Origin: Anaerolineae bacterium
GTDB lineage: Bacteria > Chloroflexota > Anaerolineae > Aggregatilineales > Phototrophicaceae
Assembly: GCA_022822545.1 (NCBI GenBank)
Contig: JAJEBE010000049.1
Span: 62,001-126,000 of the forward strand
Length of the DNA stretch: 64,000 nucleotides
Direction: 5' to 3'
In this document: in pieces, positions 35,936 through 44,322 of the stretch
How positions within the stretch are numbered: position 1 is the first letter of the stretch
How the letters are laid out: each line of letters opens with the position of its first letter
Made by a program: the position numbers and the translations under genes
Notes under the pieces: generated by a model
Told to the model about the DNA's origin: nothing
Databases searched by the model: none
What the model saw: the letters and a program-made list of their open reading frames with translations, nothing else

Positions 35936-37360
35936 TCAACTGCCGTCTGCTTTGATTGCATCCGCGCCGCCAACATATTTCCGCAAAACTTCAGGGATGA
36001 CCACGCTGCCGTCTGCTTGCTGATTGTTCTCCAAGATAGCGATTATCACCCGTGGTGTGGCTAAGCCGCTGCCGTTCAATGTGTGTAGATAGCGCGACTT
36101 GCGCGTACCGCTGGGATAATAGCGCAGCATCGCTCGCCGCGCTTGAAAGGCTTCGGTATTGCTGCATGAGCTGACTTCGAGCCATTCTGCGCAGCCGGGC
36201 GACCACATCTCGATGTCGTATTTTTTGGTCGCGCTGAAACCCAGGTCGCCGGTGACAATCTCCAGGCGGCGATAGGGAATATCCAGCAAGGCGCAGATAT
36301 TTTCTGCTTGGCGTGTCATGACTTCCAGTTCGTCGTAACTGGTTTCGGGTGTGGTCAATTTGTACATCTCCACTTTTTCGAATTGATGAACGCGCTTGAT
36401 GCCGCGGACATCGCGCCCGGCGCTGGCTTTCTCGCTGCGGAAGCAAGGGGTATGCGCCACGTAATTCAGCGGCAGATCGCTTTCTTCCAATATCTCGTCG
36501 CGGTGCATATTGGTGATGGCCACCTCAGCTGTGGGCAGCAGAAACTTGTCTTCGTCCGCTATGCCGTAAACCGTGTCCTGAAACTTTGGGAATTGCGCCG
36601 AGCCATACAGCATTTCACTATGCACAATGTAGGGTGTGTAGAGTTCTGTGTAGCCGTTTGTCCGCGCTTGGTCGAGGAAAAAGCTGATGAGCGCCCGCTG
36701 CAAACGCGCGCCCCAGCCCTTGAGCAGGTAATAGCGGCTGCCCGATAGCTTGACGCCACGCTCGAAGTCGATGATGTCCAGCGCCGGTCCCAACTCCCAG
36801 TGCGGCTTCGGCTTGAAGTCGAATTCGCGAAATGTACCGACTGGCTGATGCGCGACATTTGCCTCTTCGCTATCGGAGACCGGCACGCTACTGTGAGGCA
36901 GGTTGGGTATCCAGAGCATGTTTTCGCGCAACTCGCCTTCAATTGCGGCGATGCGCTCAAAGCCCTCGTCGATTTCGTCGCCCATGATGCGAAGTTCGCG
37001 GATAAGCTCGTCGAATGCCGCAGTTAATTCGACATGCTCGTCATGTATTGCTGGCTCGGACCCATCCATCAGTCGACTCGCGCGATCATAATCTCTTACG
37101 CCGAGCGCCGCCGCCGCCAATTGCGCGCGATTGGCCTTTTCCTCATCGGCCATGCCCTTGTTGCCGCGTAGTTTGCCCATCGCGCGGTTAAGTTTGTTTC
37201 GCGCGGCCTGCGCCGTCTCAATGCGGGTCCGCGTCTCGCGCCGCTGCGCATCCAATTCGACGATGCAGTCGATGCGATTCAGCGCTGCCTCGTCGTTTAG
37301 TTTCTTGATCTCTTCCTTCACCCAATCCGGCTTCTCGCGGATCAGCGCGATATTCAGCAT
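35936..37360 (-). CDS. serS: Seryl-tRNA synthetase
   Basis: Charges tRNA-Ser (and tRNA-Sec where present). The 474 residues start MLNIALIREKPDWVKEEIKK. An N-terminal coiled-coil arm binds the tRNA long variable arm. Class II motif 2 is FRSEKASAGRDVRGIKRVHQF and motif 3 is LNGSGLATPRVIIAILENNQ. The protein is about 45-50 residues longer than common bacterial SerRS, mostly in the coiled-coil arm. GGGAGAGAC precedes the ATG. A long inverted repeat lies in the upstream gap. Confidence 0.96.
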   Translation of the reverse strand: MLNIALIREKPDWVKEEIKKLNDEAALNRIDCIVELDAQRRETRTRIETAQAARNKLNRAMGKLRGNKGMADEEKANRAQLAAAALGVRDYDRASRLMDGSEPAIHDEHVELTAAFDELIRELRIMGDEIDEGFERIAAIEGELRENMLWIPNLPHSSVPVSDSEEANVAHQPVGTFREFDFKPKPHWELGPALDIIDFERGVKLSGSRYYLLKGWGARLQRALISFFLDQARTNGYTELYTPYIVHSEMLYGSAQFPKFQDTVYGIADEDKFLLPTAEVAITNMHRDEILEESDLPLNYVAHTPCFRSEKASAGRDVRGIKRVHQFEKVEMYKLTTPETSYDELEVMTRQAENICALLDIPYRRLEIVTGDLGFSATKKYDIEMWSPGCAEWLEVSSCSNTEAFQARRAMLRYYPSGTRKSRYLHTLNGSGLATPRVIIAILENNQQADGSVVIPEVLRKYVGGADAIKADGS

Positions 37361-37418
37361 AATTTGTCTCTCCCTGAGATTTCAGCTTAGCTTTGAATGG
37401 TCTCGTATTCTGCTGCTG

Positions 37419-37468
37419 CCATGCGCCGCAGGCAATAGTCGCTCACGCCTCGCTAAAGCGGCGCATGG
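37419..37468 (-). other. Long inverted repeat in the serS leader
   Basis: CCATGCGCCGC (37419-37429) and GCGGCGCATGG (37458-37468) are a perfect 11-bp inverted repeat. The 28-nt loop holds an inner AGGC/GCCT pair (37430-37433 and 37447-37450). It fills most of the 110-bp gap between the small membrane protein gene and serS and would form a stable RNA hairpin in the serS leader. It is not followed by a U-run, and no T-box motif is seen. Likely an RNA stability, processing or control element. Confidence 0.5.
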
Positions 37469-37470
37469 AT

Positions 37471-37659
37471 CTAAGAGCGGCTGGTAGAGGTGGCGCTGGT
37501 CGACCCTTTGCAACGGGCGCGCGCCCATTCGGGGGCGTCATCCGGCAAAGGCCGGCCGAGGTCCCGCGCAAATCGACGCCCGGCGATCAATACGCCCACA
37601 ATGATGTTGATGGCGACTATGACATCAAATACTTGGGCTGTGAGGGTGTCGATAAACAT
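37471..37659 (-). CDS. Small predicted membrane protein (62 aa)
   Basis: Not recognised as any known family. ATG 37659 gives MFIDTLTAQVFDVIVAINII and onward: one hydrophobic helix (about residues 9-28), then an Arg/Pro-rich cytoplasmic tail (RRFARDLGRPLPDDAPEWARARCKG). It lies 22 bp after the lysS stop, in the same direction, between lysS and serS, which supports co-transcription. No clear ribosome site is seen, only a purine-rich AGCGAAAC. It may be a real small protein or a by-product. Confidence 0.45.
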   Translation of the reverse strand: MFIDTLTAQVFDVIVAINIIVGVLIAGRRFARDLGRPLPDDAPEWARARCKGSTSATSTSRS

Positions 37660-37681
37660 TGTTGTTTCGCTTGCTTTTATA

Positions 37682-39553
37682 TCACAAACACACTGAACGC
37701 CAAAAGGCTGCGACATCGACTTCGACAAGCGACTCTTCGACGCGGTAGAAGCTTTCATCTGTCATCACATAGAGTGTTCCGTCAAAGGCTTTGCGCAGAT
37801 TGTTCAACTGCGGCAAAGCGCCTTCAAGCGCGTTGGCCAGGCGAAACTCGACGCCCACATTGTAAGCAGGCAGGAATAGCGCGAGCTTCCGCTTCGATCC
37901 AGCCAACTGCGCATCCAGTTGGTACTCATATTCACGGACCGCGGCGTCAAGCATGAATTGCCCGCGCAAATCGCGCTCGGTAAACGACGGCGCGCGCAAG
38001 TGTGGGTAGAGCAAAACATCGCGGATGCTGACTTGATCGGTCAGCAACATGACCAGGCGGTCGACGCCGGCGCCGAAACCGCCGTTTGGCGGCATGCCGT
38101 AACGCATGGCTTTCAGATAATCTTCATCCAGCGGCGTTGTCTCATCGGCCTCATCCGCGTACAAGCGCTTCATTTCGACGAAGCGATCTTGCTGATCGCG
38201 CGGGTCGTTCAGCTCGGTGAAGGCGTTGCCCATCTCCATGCCGGCGATGAAAAATTCGAAGCGTTCCGTATGCGTTTCAATGTATCGCCGCTCCTTTTCG
38301 CTGGCCGGTTCGGCTTCGCCTTGCAGCCGCTTGGCAAAGGGCGACATATCGCGCGGATAGTCCTTGATGATCGTCGGCTGGATCAGCTTCGGCTCAATGT
38401 AGTCGCCAAGCAAATGCTCGACGATCATTCGTCCCCAAGTATCGGCCGAGTTCAAACCCTCCGCCATACCGCGCGATTCCAGATAGCGATACAGCGACTC
38501 GCTGCCGGGGTAATCCATATAATCGAATCCGAGCAAGTCCTGCACCGCTTGGCGGATGCTCAGGCGCTGCCAAGGCGGCGCCAGATTGATTCGCTCGCCC
38601 TGGTAGACGATTTCCGCCGATCCCGTGACTTGTTCAGCCGTATAGGCAAACATCCGCTCGGTTATGTCCATGACGCCGGCGTAGTCGATATAAGCCTTAT
38701 AGAATTCGAGCATGGTGAATTCGGTATTGTGCTTGTAGCTCACGCCTTCGTTGCGGAAGTCCCGCCCGATCTCGTAAACGGCGTCGAATCCGCCGACCAG
38801 CAGACGTTTCAGATACAGTTCAAAGCTGATGCGCAGATAGAGGTCCTGATGCAGTTGATTATGATGTGTGACAAAGGGCCGCGCCGCCGCGCCGCCGTAT
38901 AGCGGCTGCAGTATCGGCGTCTCCACCTCCAGCATGCCTTCGCCGTCGAGAAAGTCGCGCAGCGCTGTGATCGTCCGCGCGCGCTTGACAAAGACATCGC
39001 GGACGGTCTTGTTAACAGCCAGATCGGCATAACGCTGACGATAACGCGTCTCGACATCCTTGAACTCGCCGTATTCGATTGTGGCGCCGTCGTCGCGGTG
39101 TTGCTCCTTTACGACCGGCAGAGGGCTCAGCGACTTGCTGATCAATCGCAACTCTTGTACGGCGATGCTGACCTCGCCGGCGCGCGTCCGCATCATGCTG
39201 CCGCTCGCTTGCACGAAGTCATCAACATCGATCAACTTGCGCCGCACCAGTTCATAGGTTGCCTCGCCCAAAGCATTGATCCGCAGGAAGAGTTGCACGC
39301 GGCCGCTCTCATCCTCAATATGGGCGAAGGCCACTTTGCCTTTGGTATTCAAGCGACGGACGCGGCCGGTGAGCGTAACTTCAATGGAGTCTTCTTCCGT
39401 TCGCTCCTCCCTTTCCAGGGCGAGATAGGCCTGTACCGCTTCGACAATGCGGTGACTGCGCCCCGCGCGCGCTGGATAGAGCTCAAGGCCCCGCTCCTGC
39501 AATCGTTCGGCTTTGTCCAGCCGATCAAGCTCCAGCTTGCCAGGTTGCCACAT
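37682..39553 (-). CDS. lysS: Lysyl-tRNA synthetase class II with C-terminal extension
   Basis: Charges tRNA-Lys. ATG 39553 gives 623 residues; bacterial LysRS is about 500. An N-terminal OB-fold anticodon domain (EVTLTGRVRRLNTKGKVAFA) is followed by class II motif 1 region (RALRDFLDGEGMLEVETPIL), motif 2 (IGRDFRNEGVSYKHNTEFTMLEF) and motif 3 (GGFGAGVDRLVMLLTDQ). Known LysRS ends soon after motif 3 and the LYPHLR segment; here about 100 more residues follow (from SFTERDLRGQFML to the end), with no recognised domain. The extended frame upstream to 39634 spans a hairpin and is rejected as coding. Confidence 0.93.
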   Translation of the reverse strand: MWQPGKLELDRLDKAERLQERGLELYPARAGRSHRIVEAVQAYLALEREERTEEDSIEVTLTGRVRRLNTKGKVAFAHIEDESGRVQLFLRINALGEATYELVRRKLIDVDDFVQASGSMMRTRAGEVSIAVQELRLISKSLSPLPVVKEQHRDDGATIEYGEFKDVETRYRQRYADLAVNKTVRDVFVKRARTITALRDFLDGEGMLEVETPILQPLYGGAAARPFVTHHNQLHQDLYLRISFELYLKRLLVGGFDAVYEIGRDFRNEGVSYKHNTEFTMLEFYKAYIDYAGVMDITERMFAYTAEQVTGSAEIVYQGERINLAPPWQRLSIRQAVQDLLGFDYMDYPGSESLYRYLESRGMAEGLNSADTWGRMIVEHLLGDYIEPKLIQPTIIKDYPRDMSPFAKRLQGEAEPASEKERRYIETHTERFEFFIAGMEMGNAFTELNDPRDQQDRFVEMKRLYADEADETTPLDEDYLKAMRYGMPPNGGFGAGVDRLVMLLTDQVSIRDVLLYPHLRAPSFTERDLRGQFMLDAAVREYEYQLDAQLAGSKRKLALFLPAYNVGVEFRLANALEGALPQLNNLRKAFDGTLYVMTDESFYRVEESLVEVDVAAFWRSVCL

Positions 39554-39596
39554 GCCGCCGTCTGTCTCCGTGAACGAGATTCCCCTGTGAAAGAAA

Positions 39597-39613
39597 AGCG
39601 GGGGTTGCCCGCT
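39597..39613 (-). terminator. Terminator-like hairpin in the lysS leader, candidate attenuator
   Basis: On the minus strand AGCGGG-CAACC-CCCGCT forms a 6-bp stem with a 5-nt loop, followed by TTTCTTT. It lies between the lysS promoter and the ATG, 43 bp upstream of the start. No upstream minus-strand gene would need a terminator here, because the neighbour at 39768 runs the other way. Conditional termination of lysS is therefore a reasonable inference. No T-box consensus was seen. Confidence 0.5.
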
Positions 39614-39651
39614 ATTATCCAATCTTGGTAGCAATCTTTATCCAACAGATT

Positions 39652-39682
39652 AGTATAATCCGCCGCGGAATTACAGGTTCAA
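39652..39682 (-). promoter_or_regulatory. Putative lysS promoter
   Basis: On the minus strand TTGAAC (39682-39677) and TATACT (39657-39652) are separated by 19 bp; shifting the -10 gives 17-18 bp. The predicted start is around 39645, leaving a leader of roughly 90 nt that contains the hairpin at 39597-39613. Confidence 0.5.
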
Positions 39683-39767
39683 TTGATTCGCGGCGATTGG
39701 CCATATTCTCGCTTGCAATTTGCCGCGAAGGGTATAAGCTATTGGAGTTTGCAAAAAATATTGCCGA

Positions 39768-41051
39768 ATGCGCGGAGTGATGCAAGATACTGAGGATTCC
39801 CAACCTCCCAATCGCTGGCTCATAACGCTAATTGTTGTGGCGCTGGCGCAAGGCCTTGGCGCCGGCGGCATTTCCCTCGTTTATCCCTTTTTGCCCCTAT
39901 ATATTCAGACGCTCAACGATGCTCAATTCATCAGTCCGGAGTTGCTGGCAGGCATCGTAATTGGCATGCCGCCGCTGGTGGCGACCATCGCGACGCCTTT
40001 CTGGGGGCGGCTGGCCGATCAATATGGCCGCAAGAAAATGGTCATGCGCGCTATATTCGGCGCATCGATCATTCTCGCGCTGATGGGCTTCGCGCAGACC
40101 GCTCTCGCGCTCATTTTGCTGCGCGGGCTTCAAGGGCTGACGAGCGGCATCATCGCCGCCAACATGGCGCTGGTGGCCGGTGAGAGCCCGCGAGAACGGA
40201 TCGGATTCGCGCTCGGCTCGCTGCAGGTTGGCTTGTTCGGCGGCGTCGCAATCGGCCCAATGATTGGCGGCGTGCTGGCGGAGCGCCTGGGTTTTCAGAT
40301 TCCTTTTTTCTTCACTTCCGTCATGCTCATTCTCGCCGGATTGCTTGTGACTTTCGGCGTGCGCGAGACCTACAAACCGCCGGCGGGCGCCGCGCTGAAT
40401 CTCAGCCCCTTGAAGATGATCCGCGCCTGGAAAGCCATTTTGCATGCGCGCGGCGTCAAGACTGTCTATGCGCTTCGCTTCCTCAATGGCTTCGCGCAGC
40501 GCTCGATCATGCCGATCGCGCCGCTCTTCGTTTTGGCGCTGATACCGAGCGCCTTGGCGACTGGCGCAAGCAGCTACGCCGGCTTGGTCCTGACTGTTTC
40601 GGCTATCACCACCACCGCCGGTTCTCTGGTGCTGGGTTGGCTCAGCGATCGGTGGGGCTATCGCAACATCTTGCTGGGCGCTTCATTGGCCGCGGTCGTC
40701 TTCTATGTGCCGCAGGTATTCGTCAGTGATATCTTCCAACTCCTTTTGCTGCAAGGTCTGGCGGGGTTCGCTGCTGGCGGTGTCCTGTCCGCGCCTGCGG
40801 CGATGTTGGCGCGGTTCACCGACCTGGGCAATGAAGGCTCGGTTTACGGGCTGGATGCGTCCGTGTCTTCCTTTGCCAATGGCATGGCGCCGATGACAGC
40901 CTCGGTCATCGCGGCGATTTTCGGTCTAAGAGCCGTCTTCGCCGCCGTCGCCGTTTACTATCTGGCTATTCTTGTTATCGGCGCGCATTTCCTGCCAACG
41001 CGAAAACGCAGGACCTTTGGCTTGCTTGCCGCTGTTGTTGGCAGGGGTTGA
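39768..41051 (+). CDS. MFS transporter (multidrug-efflux type), first of a tandem pair
   Basis: 427 residues with 12 predicted membrane segments. The loop 2-3 signature reads GRLADQYGRKKMVMRA, and motif C in segment 5 reads ALGSLQVGLFGGVAIGPMIGG, both features of drug-proton antiporters. The central loop and motif-A-like loop in the C-half (GWLSDRWGYRNILLG) are present. ATG 39768 or 39780 can be the start. It is followed 112 bp later by a paralogue with the same layout. The substrate is unknown. Confidence 0.9.
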   Translation: MRGVMQDTEDSQPPNRWLITLIVVALAQGLGAGGISLVYPFLPLYIQTLNDAQFISPELLAGIVIGMPPLVATIATPFWGRLADQYGRKKMVMRAIFGASIILALMGFAQTALALILLRGLQGLTSGIIAANMALVAGESPRERIGFALGSLQVGLFGGVAIGPMIGGVLAERLGFQIPFFFTSVMLILAGLLVTFGVRETYKPPAGAALNLSPLKMIRAWKAILHARGVKTVYALRFLNGFAQRSIMPIAPLFVLALIPSALATGASSYAGLVLTVSAITTTAGSLVLGWLSDRWGYRNILLGASLAAVVFYVPQVFVSDIFQLLLLQGLAGFAAGGVLSAPAAMLARFTDLGNEGSVYGLDASVSSFANGMAPMTASVIAAIFGLRAVFAAVAVYYLAILVIGAHFLPTRKRRTFGLLAAVVGRG

Positions 41052-41163
41052 TTGACATGTCTAAGGCGTGTCCACACTGGTCGGAGGTGGCCGGCGAGTT
41101 TGCAGCGATGGCTGCGGGAAACCAGCAATGAATTTACTCACGAAATGTATGGGCTAGGAATCC

Positions 41164-42438
41164 ATGGCTAAAGTCCTGTCACTCAACACCCCTTCGCTCA
41201 GCCGAGCGTTTTCTTTTTCCCACGGCTGGCAATTCACCCTCGGCGTGCTCTTCGTAGTTCAGATCTTGTCGGCCGTTGGCTTCTCGATGATTTTCCCTTT
41301 CCTCCCGCTCTATATTGAGTCCCTCGGCAGCGCCGGCGGTCATAGCACAGAATTGCTTGCCGGCTTGGTCTTGTCCGCTCAGGGCATCACGATGATGGTT
41401 GCCGCGCCGGTCTGGGGCGCTTTGGCGGACCGCTTCGGTCGCAAGAAGATGATCATGCGGGCGCTCTTTGGCGGCGCCGTCACGCTTGCCTTGATGGGCG
41501 TCGTGCAAAACGCCGAACAACTCATATTTGTGCGCGCTGTACAAGGCATGGTCACGGGCACGGTTTCCGCGAATAACGCGCTGGTAGCCGCCGCCGCGCC
41601 ACGCCACCGCGTCGGTTTCGCCATGGGTACGCTGCAAGTTGGCTTGTGGGCCGGCGTAGCGATCGGCCCCTTGCTTGGCGGCGTACTGGCGGATCTCTTC
41701 GGTTATACGCTGCCCTTCTTCATCACTGCGCTCTTGCTGTTGACCGGCGGGTTTGTGGTATTGCTGGGTATCAACGAAGATTTCAGCGCGCCGCCAAAGC
41801 AGGAGAAGCTCCACGCCGCCGCCGTCATGCGCAACTGGAAGGCTATCGTGCAGACTTCCGGGGTTGGCTGCGTCCTGCTCATCCGCTTTCAAGCCAGCTT
41901 GGCTCGCGTGATCATCATGCCAATCGCGCCGTTATTTGTGGCCTCTCTGATTGCGCGGGACATCGATGCCAGCAATACCTACGCCGGGTTGGTCATGGCA
42001 GTTTCCGCGGCGACATCAACCTTTGGCGCAGTCTTTCTGGGGCATCTTGGCGATAGAATCAGCCATCGCAAAGTCCTGCTCTATTGCGCCGCCGCTGCCG
42101 CCGCGCTGTATTTGCCGCAGGCTTTTGTGGGAGATGTCTGGCAGTTGCTGTTTCTGCAAGGGCTTGCCGGGATCGCGGCCGGGGGTTTGGTCGCTGCGCC
42201 GAGCGCCTTGCTATCCCGCTATACGCATAAGGAATCGGCCGGCGCCGTTTACGGTATAGACAATTCGGCAATGGCGGGCTCCAGAGCTGTCGCGCCGCTG
42301 ATTGGCGCCTCAATCGCTCTCTGGCTGGGCATGCGCGGCACCTTTGTGGCGGCGGCGCTGGTCTTCGCTATTATTGCCATAACCGCGCTGTATGTCTTGC
42401 CGAAAGACAAGCTGGCAACTGCCAAAGGGCGAACCTAG
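41164..42438 (+). CDS. MFS transporter (multidrug-efflux type), second of a tandem pair
   Basis: 424 residues, 12 predicted membrane segments. It is clearly paralogous to the preceding gene: GALADRFGRKKMIMRALFG at the loop 2-3 motif, AMGTLQVGLWAGVAIGPLLGG at motif C, and matching segments around MPIAPLFV and LQGLAGIAAGGLVAAPSALL. Both probably came from one duplication. The ATG is preceded by GGCTAGGAATCC. The two could act separately or be redundant. Confidence 0.9.
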   Translation: MAKVLSLNTPSLSRAFSFSHGWQFTLGVLFVVQILSAVGFSMIFPFLPLYIESLGSAGGHSTELLAGLVLSAQGITMMVAAPVWGALADRFGRKKMIMRALFGGAVTLALMGVVQNAEQLIFVRAVQGMVTGTVSANNALVAAAAPRHRVGFAMGTLQVGLWAGVAIGPLLGGVLADLFGYTLPFFITALLLLTGGFVVLLGINEDFSAPPKQEKLHAAAVMRNWKAIVQTSGVGCVLLIRFQASLARVIIMPIAPLFVASLIARDIDASNTYAGLVMAVSAATSTFGAVFLGHLGDRISHRKVLLYCAAAAAALYLPQAFVGDVWQLLFLQGLAGIAAGGLVAAPSALLSRYTHKESAGAVYGIDNSAMAGSRAVAPLIGASIALWLGMRGTFVAAALVFAIIAITALYVLPKDKLATAKGRT

Positions 42439-42499
42439 CCTGCAAAACTCGTCAGTGCTCTACGCTTGCGATGTGACGCCTGATCGCTACAATTGTCCT

Positions 42500-43201
42500 A
42501 TGGCCAAACGCAAAGACCCGTTAGAGAAAGTCGATAATCTCGACGCGCGCAAGGCAAAATACCTTCCCGTCGCCGCCGCGCTGACCGATGAATACGGTCT
42601 GTTGGATTGGTCGTGCCAACAAGACGGCATGGATGAGTTGATTAGCTGTATCCTCAGTCAGAGCACGAACGACACCAATCGCGACCGCGCCTTCGCCCGT
42701 TTGAAAGAGGCCTATCCCGATTGGGAGGCGGTCCGCTTTGCCGACCTGGAAGAATTGACTGATGTGATTCGGCCCGCTGGGCTGGCGAACCAAAAGGCGC
42801 CGCGGATTCAAAATGTCCTGGGAGTCATCTATGACGAAGCCGGCCAATACAATATCGACTTTCTGAGCGACCAGAGCATCGAGGACGCCAAAAACTGGTT
42901 GTGCTCGCTGCGCGGCGTGGGGCCCAAGACAGCGGCGATCGTATTATGCTTCGCCTATGGGCGGCCCGCTTTTCCTGTGGATACGCATATCTATCGAGTC
43001 AGCAAGCGTATTGGCTTTATTCCGGACAAGCTTTCCGCCAATGACGCTCATCCCGTTATGGAAGCCATCGTGCCGCCGGAAGCCTACTATCAATTTCACA
43101 TTCAGTTGATCCAACATGGGCGCGATACTTGTCATGCCCGCAAGCCGGCTTGCGAGCGTTGCCCGATCAGCAAGTATTGCGACTTCTTTGCGGCCGATTA
43201 A
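42500..43201 (+). CDS. nth: Endonuclease III (HhH-GPD, Fe-S DNA glycosylase/AP lyase)
   Basis: Removes oxidised pyrimidines and nicks the abasic site in base excision repair. ATG 42500 gives 233 residues beginning MAKRKDPLEKV. The helix-hairpin-helix reads LRGVGPKTAAIVL with catalytic Lys143, the GPD Asp is Asp161 in PVDTHIYRV, and the C-terminal 4Fe-4S cluster is Cys-X6-Cys-X2-Cys-X5-Cys (within CHARKPACERCPISKYC). An earlier in-frame start at 42392 lies inside the MFS gene and is unlikely. Confidence 0.93.
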   Translation: MAKRKDPLEKVDNLDARKAKYLPVAAALTDEYGLLDWSCQQDGMDELISCILSQSTNDTNRDRAFARLKEAYPDWEAVRFADLEELTDVIRPAGLANQKAPRIQNVLGVIYDEAGQYNIDFLSDQSIEDAKNWLCSLRGVGPKTAAIVLCFAYGRPAFPVDTHIYRVSKRIGFIPDKLSANDAHPVMEAIVPPEAYYQFHIQLIQHGRDTCHARKPACERCPISKYCDFFAAD

Positions 43202-43239
43202 AACCCCAGTTAGCGTCAGTTCGCGGGATAGAGGGGAAC

Positions 43240-44031
43240 TTGAAAGAACAGTCCGCTGGCCAGACCCATGTGATTATCTCGCCTCATTTTGATGACGGCA
43301 TCTTTAGCTGTGGCGGCACGGCGTATCAACTCAGCGCCGCCGGCCATGCCGTGACGGTCATGACGATCATGGGCGGCCTATATGATGGCGCGCTGCCCGA
43401 TACGCCGATTCTGTCGGACCTCCATCGACGCTGGGAAGCGGGCGAGAATCCGCTGCGCCGCCGGCAATTGGAGGATGAACGCGCTTCGCAAAGCATCGGC
43501 ATCGACTTCATGCACGTGCCGCTCCCGGATTGTGTCTACCGCGTCGCCGGGGACCTGGCCCTTTATCCGTCTGAAGAGTCTTTGTTTGCCGATGTCCATC
43601 CGGCCGATTACGCGCCTCGCCTCTTGCAAGGCATTCAAATACCCGAGTTGGAAACCGCCGTTACCGTATATTTGCCTTTGGGGGTCGGTCATCATGTCGA
43701 CCATCAGATCGCGCGTTACTGGGGAATGACGCAGGCGCGTGATATTCCTGATAAATCCGCGCTGCGTTTCTATGCCGAGTTCCCGTATTCCAACGCCGAT
43801 CGCTCAACTGAAATCGCCTTGGCCGATTTCGGGATGCCGCTTGAGCCGGCCGATTCAATTCTTGGCGAAGCGGATATACGCGCGAAGATCAAAGCCATCG
43901 CCTGTTATCAATCGCAGATAAGCACCTTTTGGGACAGTCTGGAAGCCATGGAAGCCGATGTGCGCCGCGCCTTCACAGACCCCTCCACCGGCGCATACGT
44001 GGAGCGCTTCTGGCAGATCGCGGTAACTTGA
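43240..44031 (+). CDS. PIG-L family (LmbE-like) N-acetylglucosaminyl deacetylase
   Basis: Zinc hydrolases of this family deacetylate GlcNAc-containing substrates such as mycothiol or bacillithiol intermediates. The 263-residue protein starts at TTG 43240 with GAGGGGAA upstream. The N-terminal metal motif is SPHFDDGIFSCGG and the third ligand is in GVGHHVDHQ. The substrate is not readable. It follows nth by 38 bp on the same strand. Confidence 0.88.
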   Translation: MKEQSAGQTHVIISPHFDDGIFSCGGTAYQLSAAGHAVTVMTIMGGLYDGALPDTPILSDLHRRWEAGENPLRRRQLEDERASQSIGIDFMHVPLPDCVYRVAGDLALYPSEESLFADVHPADYAPRLLQGIQIPELETAVTVYLPLGVGHHVDHQIARYWGMTQARDIPDKSALRFYAEFPYSNADRSTEIALADFGMPLEPADSILGEADIRAKIKAIACYQSQISTFWDSLEAMEADVRRAFTDPSTGAYVERFWQIAVT

Positions 44032-44202
44032 AAGCGATATCTGTTCTTGCGCGTAGGCCCGCGATCTCCGTCACCGGCAGTGCACAAATTGCCAGTATTC
44101 TCGAGTGTCAAGTTGATGATGGCGGGCCAAACTGTGTCAGAGACTTGGGCCGACGACTTCAACCGGATCCAGCAAGCAAAGCGCAGACCAATGGGAGATG
44201 AG

Positions 44203-44274
44203 AGGCGACGGTGGGATTCGAACCCACGAATGAAGGTTTTGCAAACCTCTGCCTTACCACTTGGCCACGTCGCC
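44203..44274 (-). tRNA. tRNA-Cys (GCA)
   Basis: On the minus strand the 72-nt sequence has a 7-bp acceptor stem (GGCGACG/CGTCGCC), a D arm containing AAGTGGTAAGGC, an anticodon loop TTGCAAA with GCA at positions 34-36, and a TTCGAATCC T-loop. The CCA end is not encoded. It lies between the PIG-L gene and the NDUFA9-like gene. Confidence 0.95.
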
Positions 44275-44322
44275 CGACGCGCCCCATATTATACTGCTCG
44301 GCAGAACCGATTCAAGGACGAG

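Noticed and set aside
37361..37470. T-box riboswitch before serS
   Set aside because: The T-box consensus (AGGGTGGNACCGCG) and a specifier loop were not seen; only a simple hairpin is present.
37919..38902. 327-codon plus-strand frame opposite lysS
   Set aside because: lysS has all class II motifs; the opposite frame has none.
39554..39650. T-box riboswitch before lysS
   Set aside because: The leader is only about 90 nt and lacks the T-box consensus; only a short terminator-type hairpin is visible.
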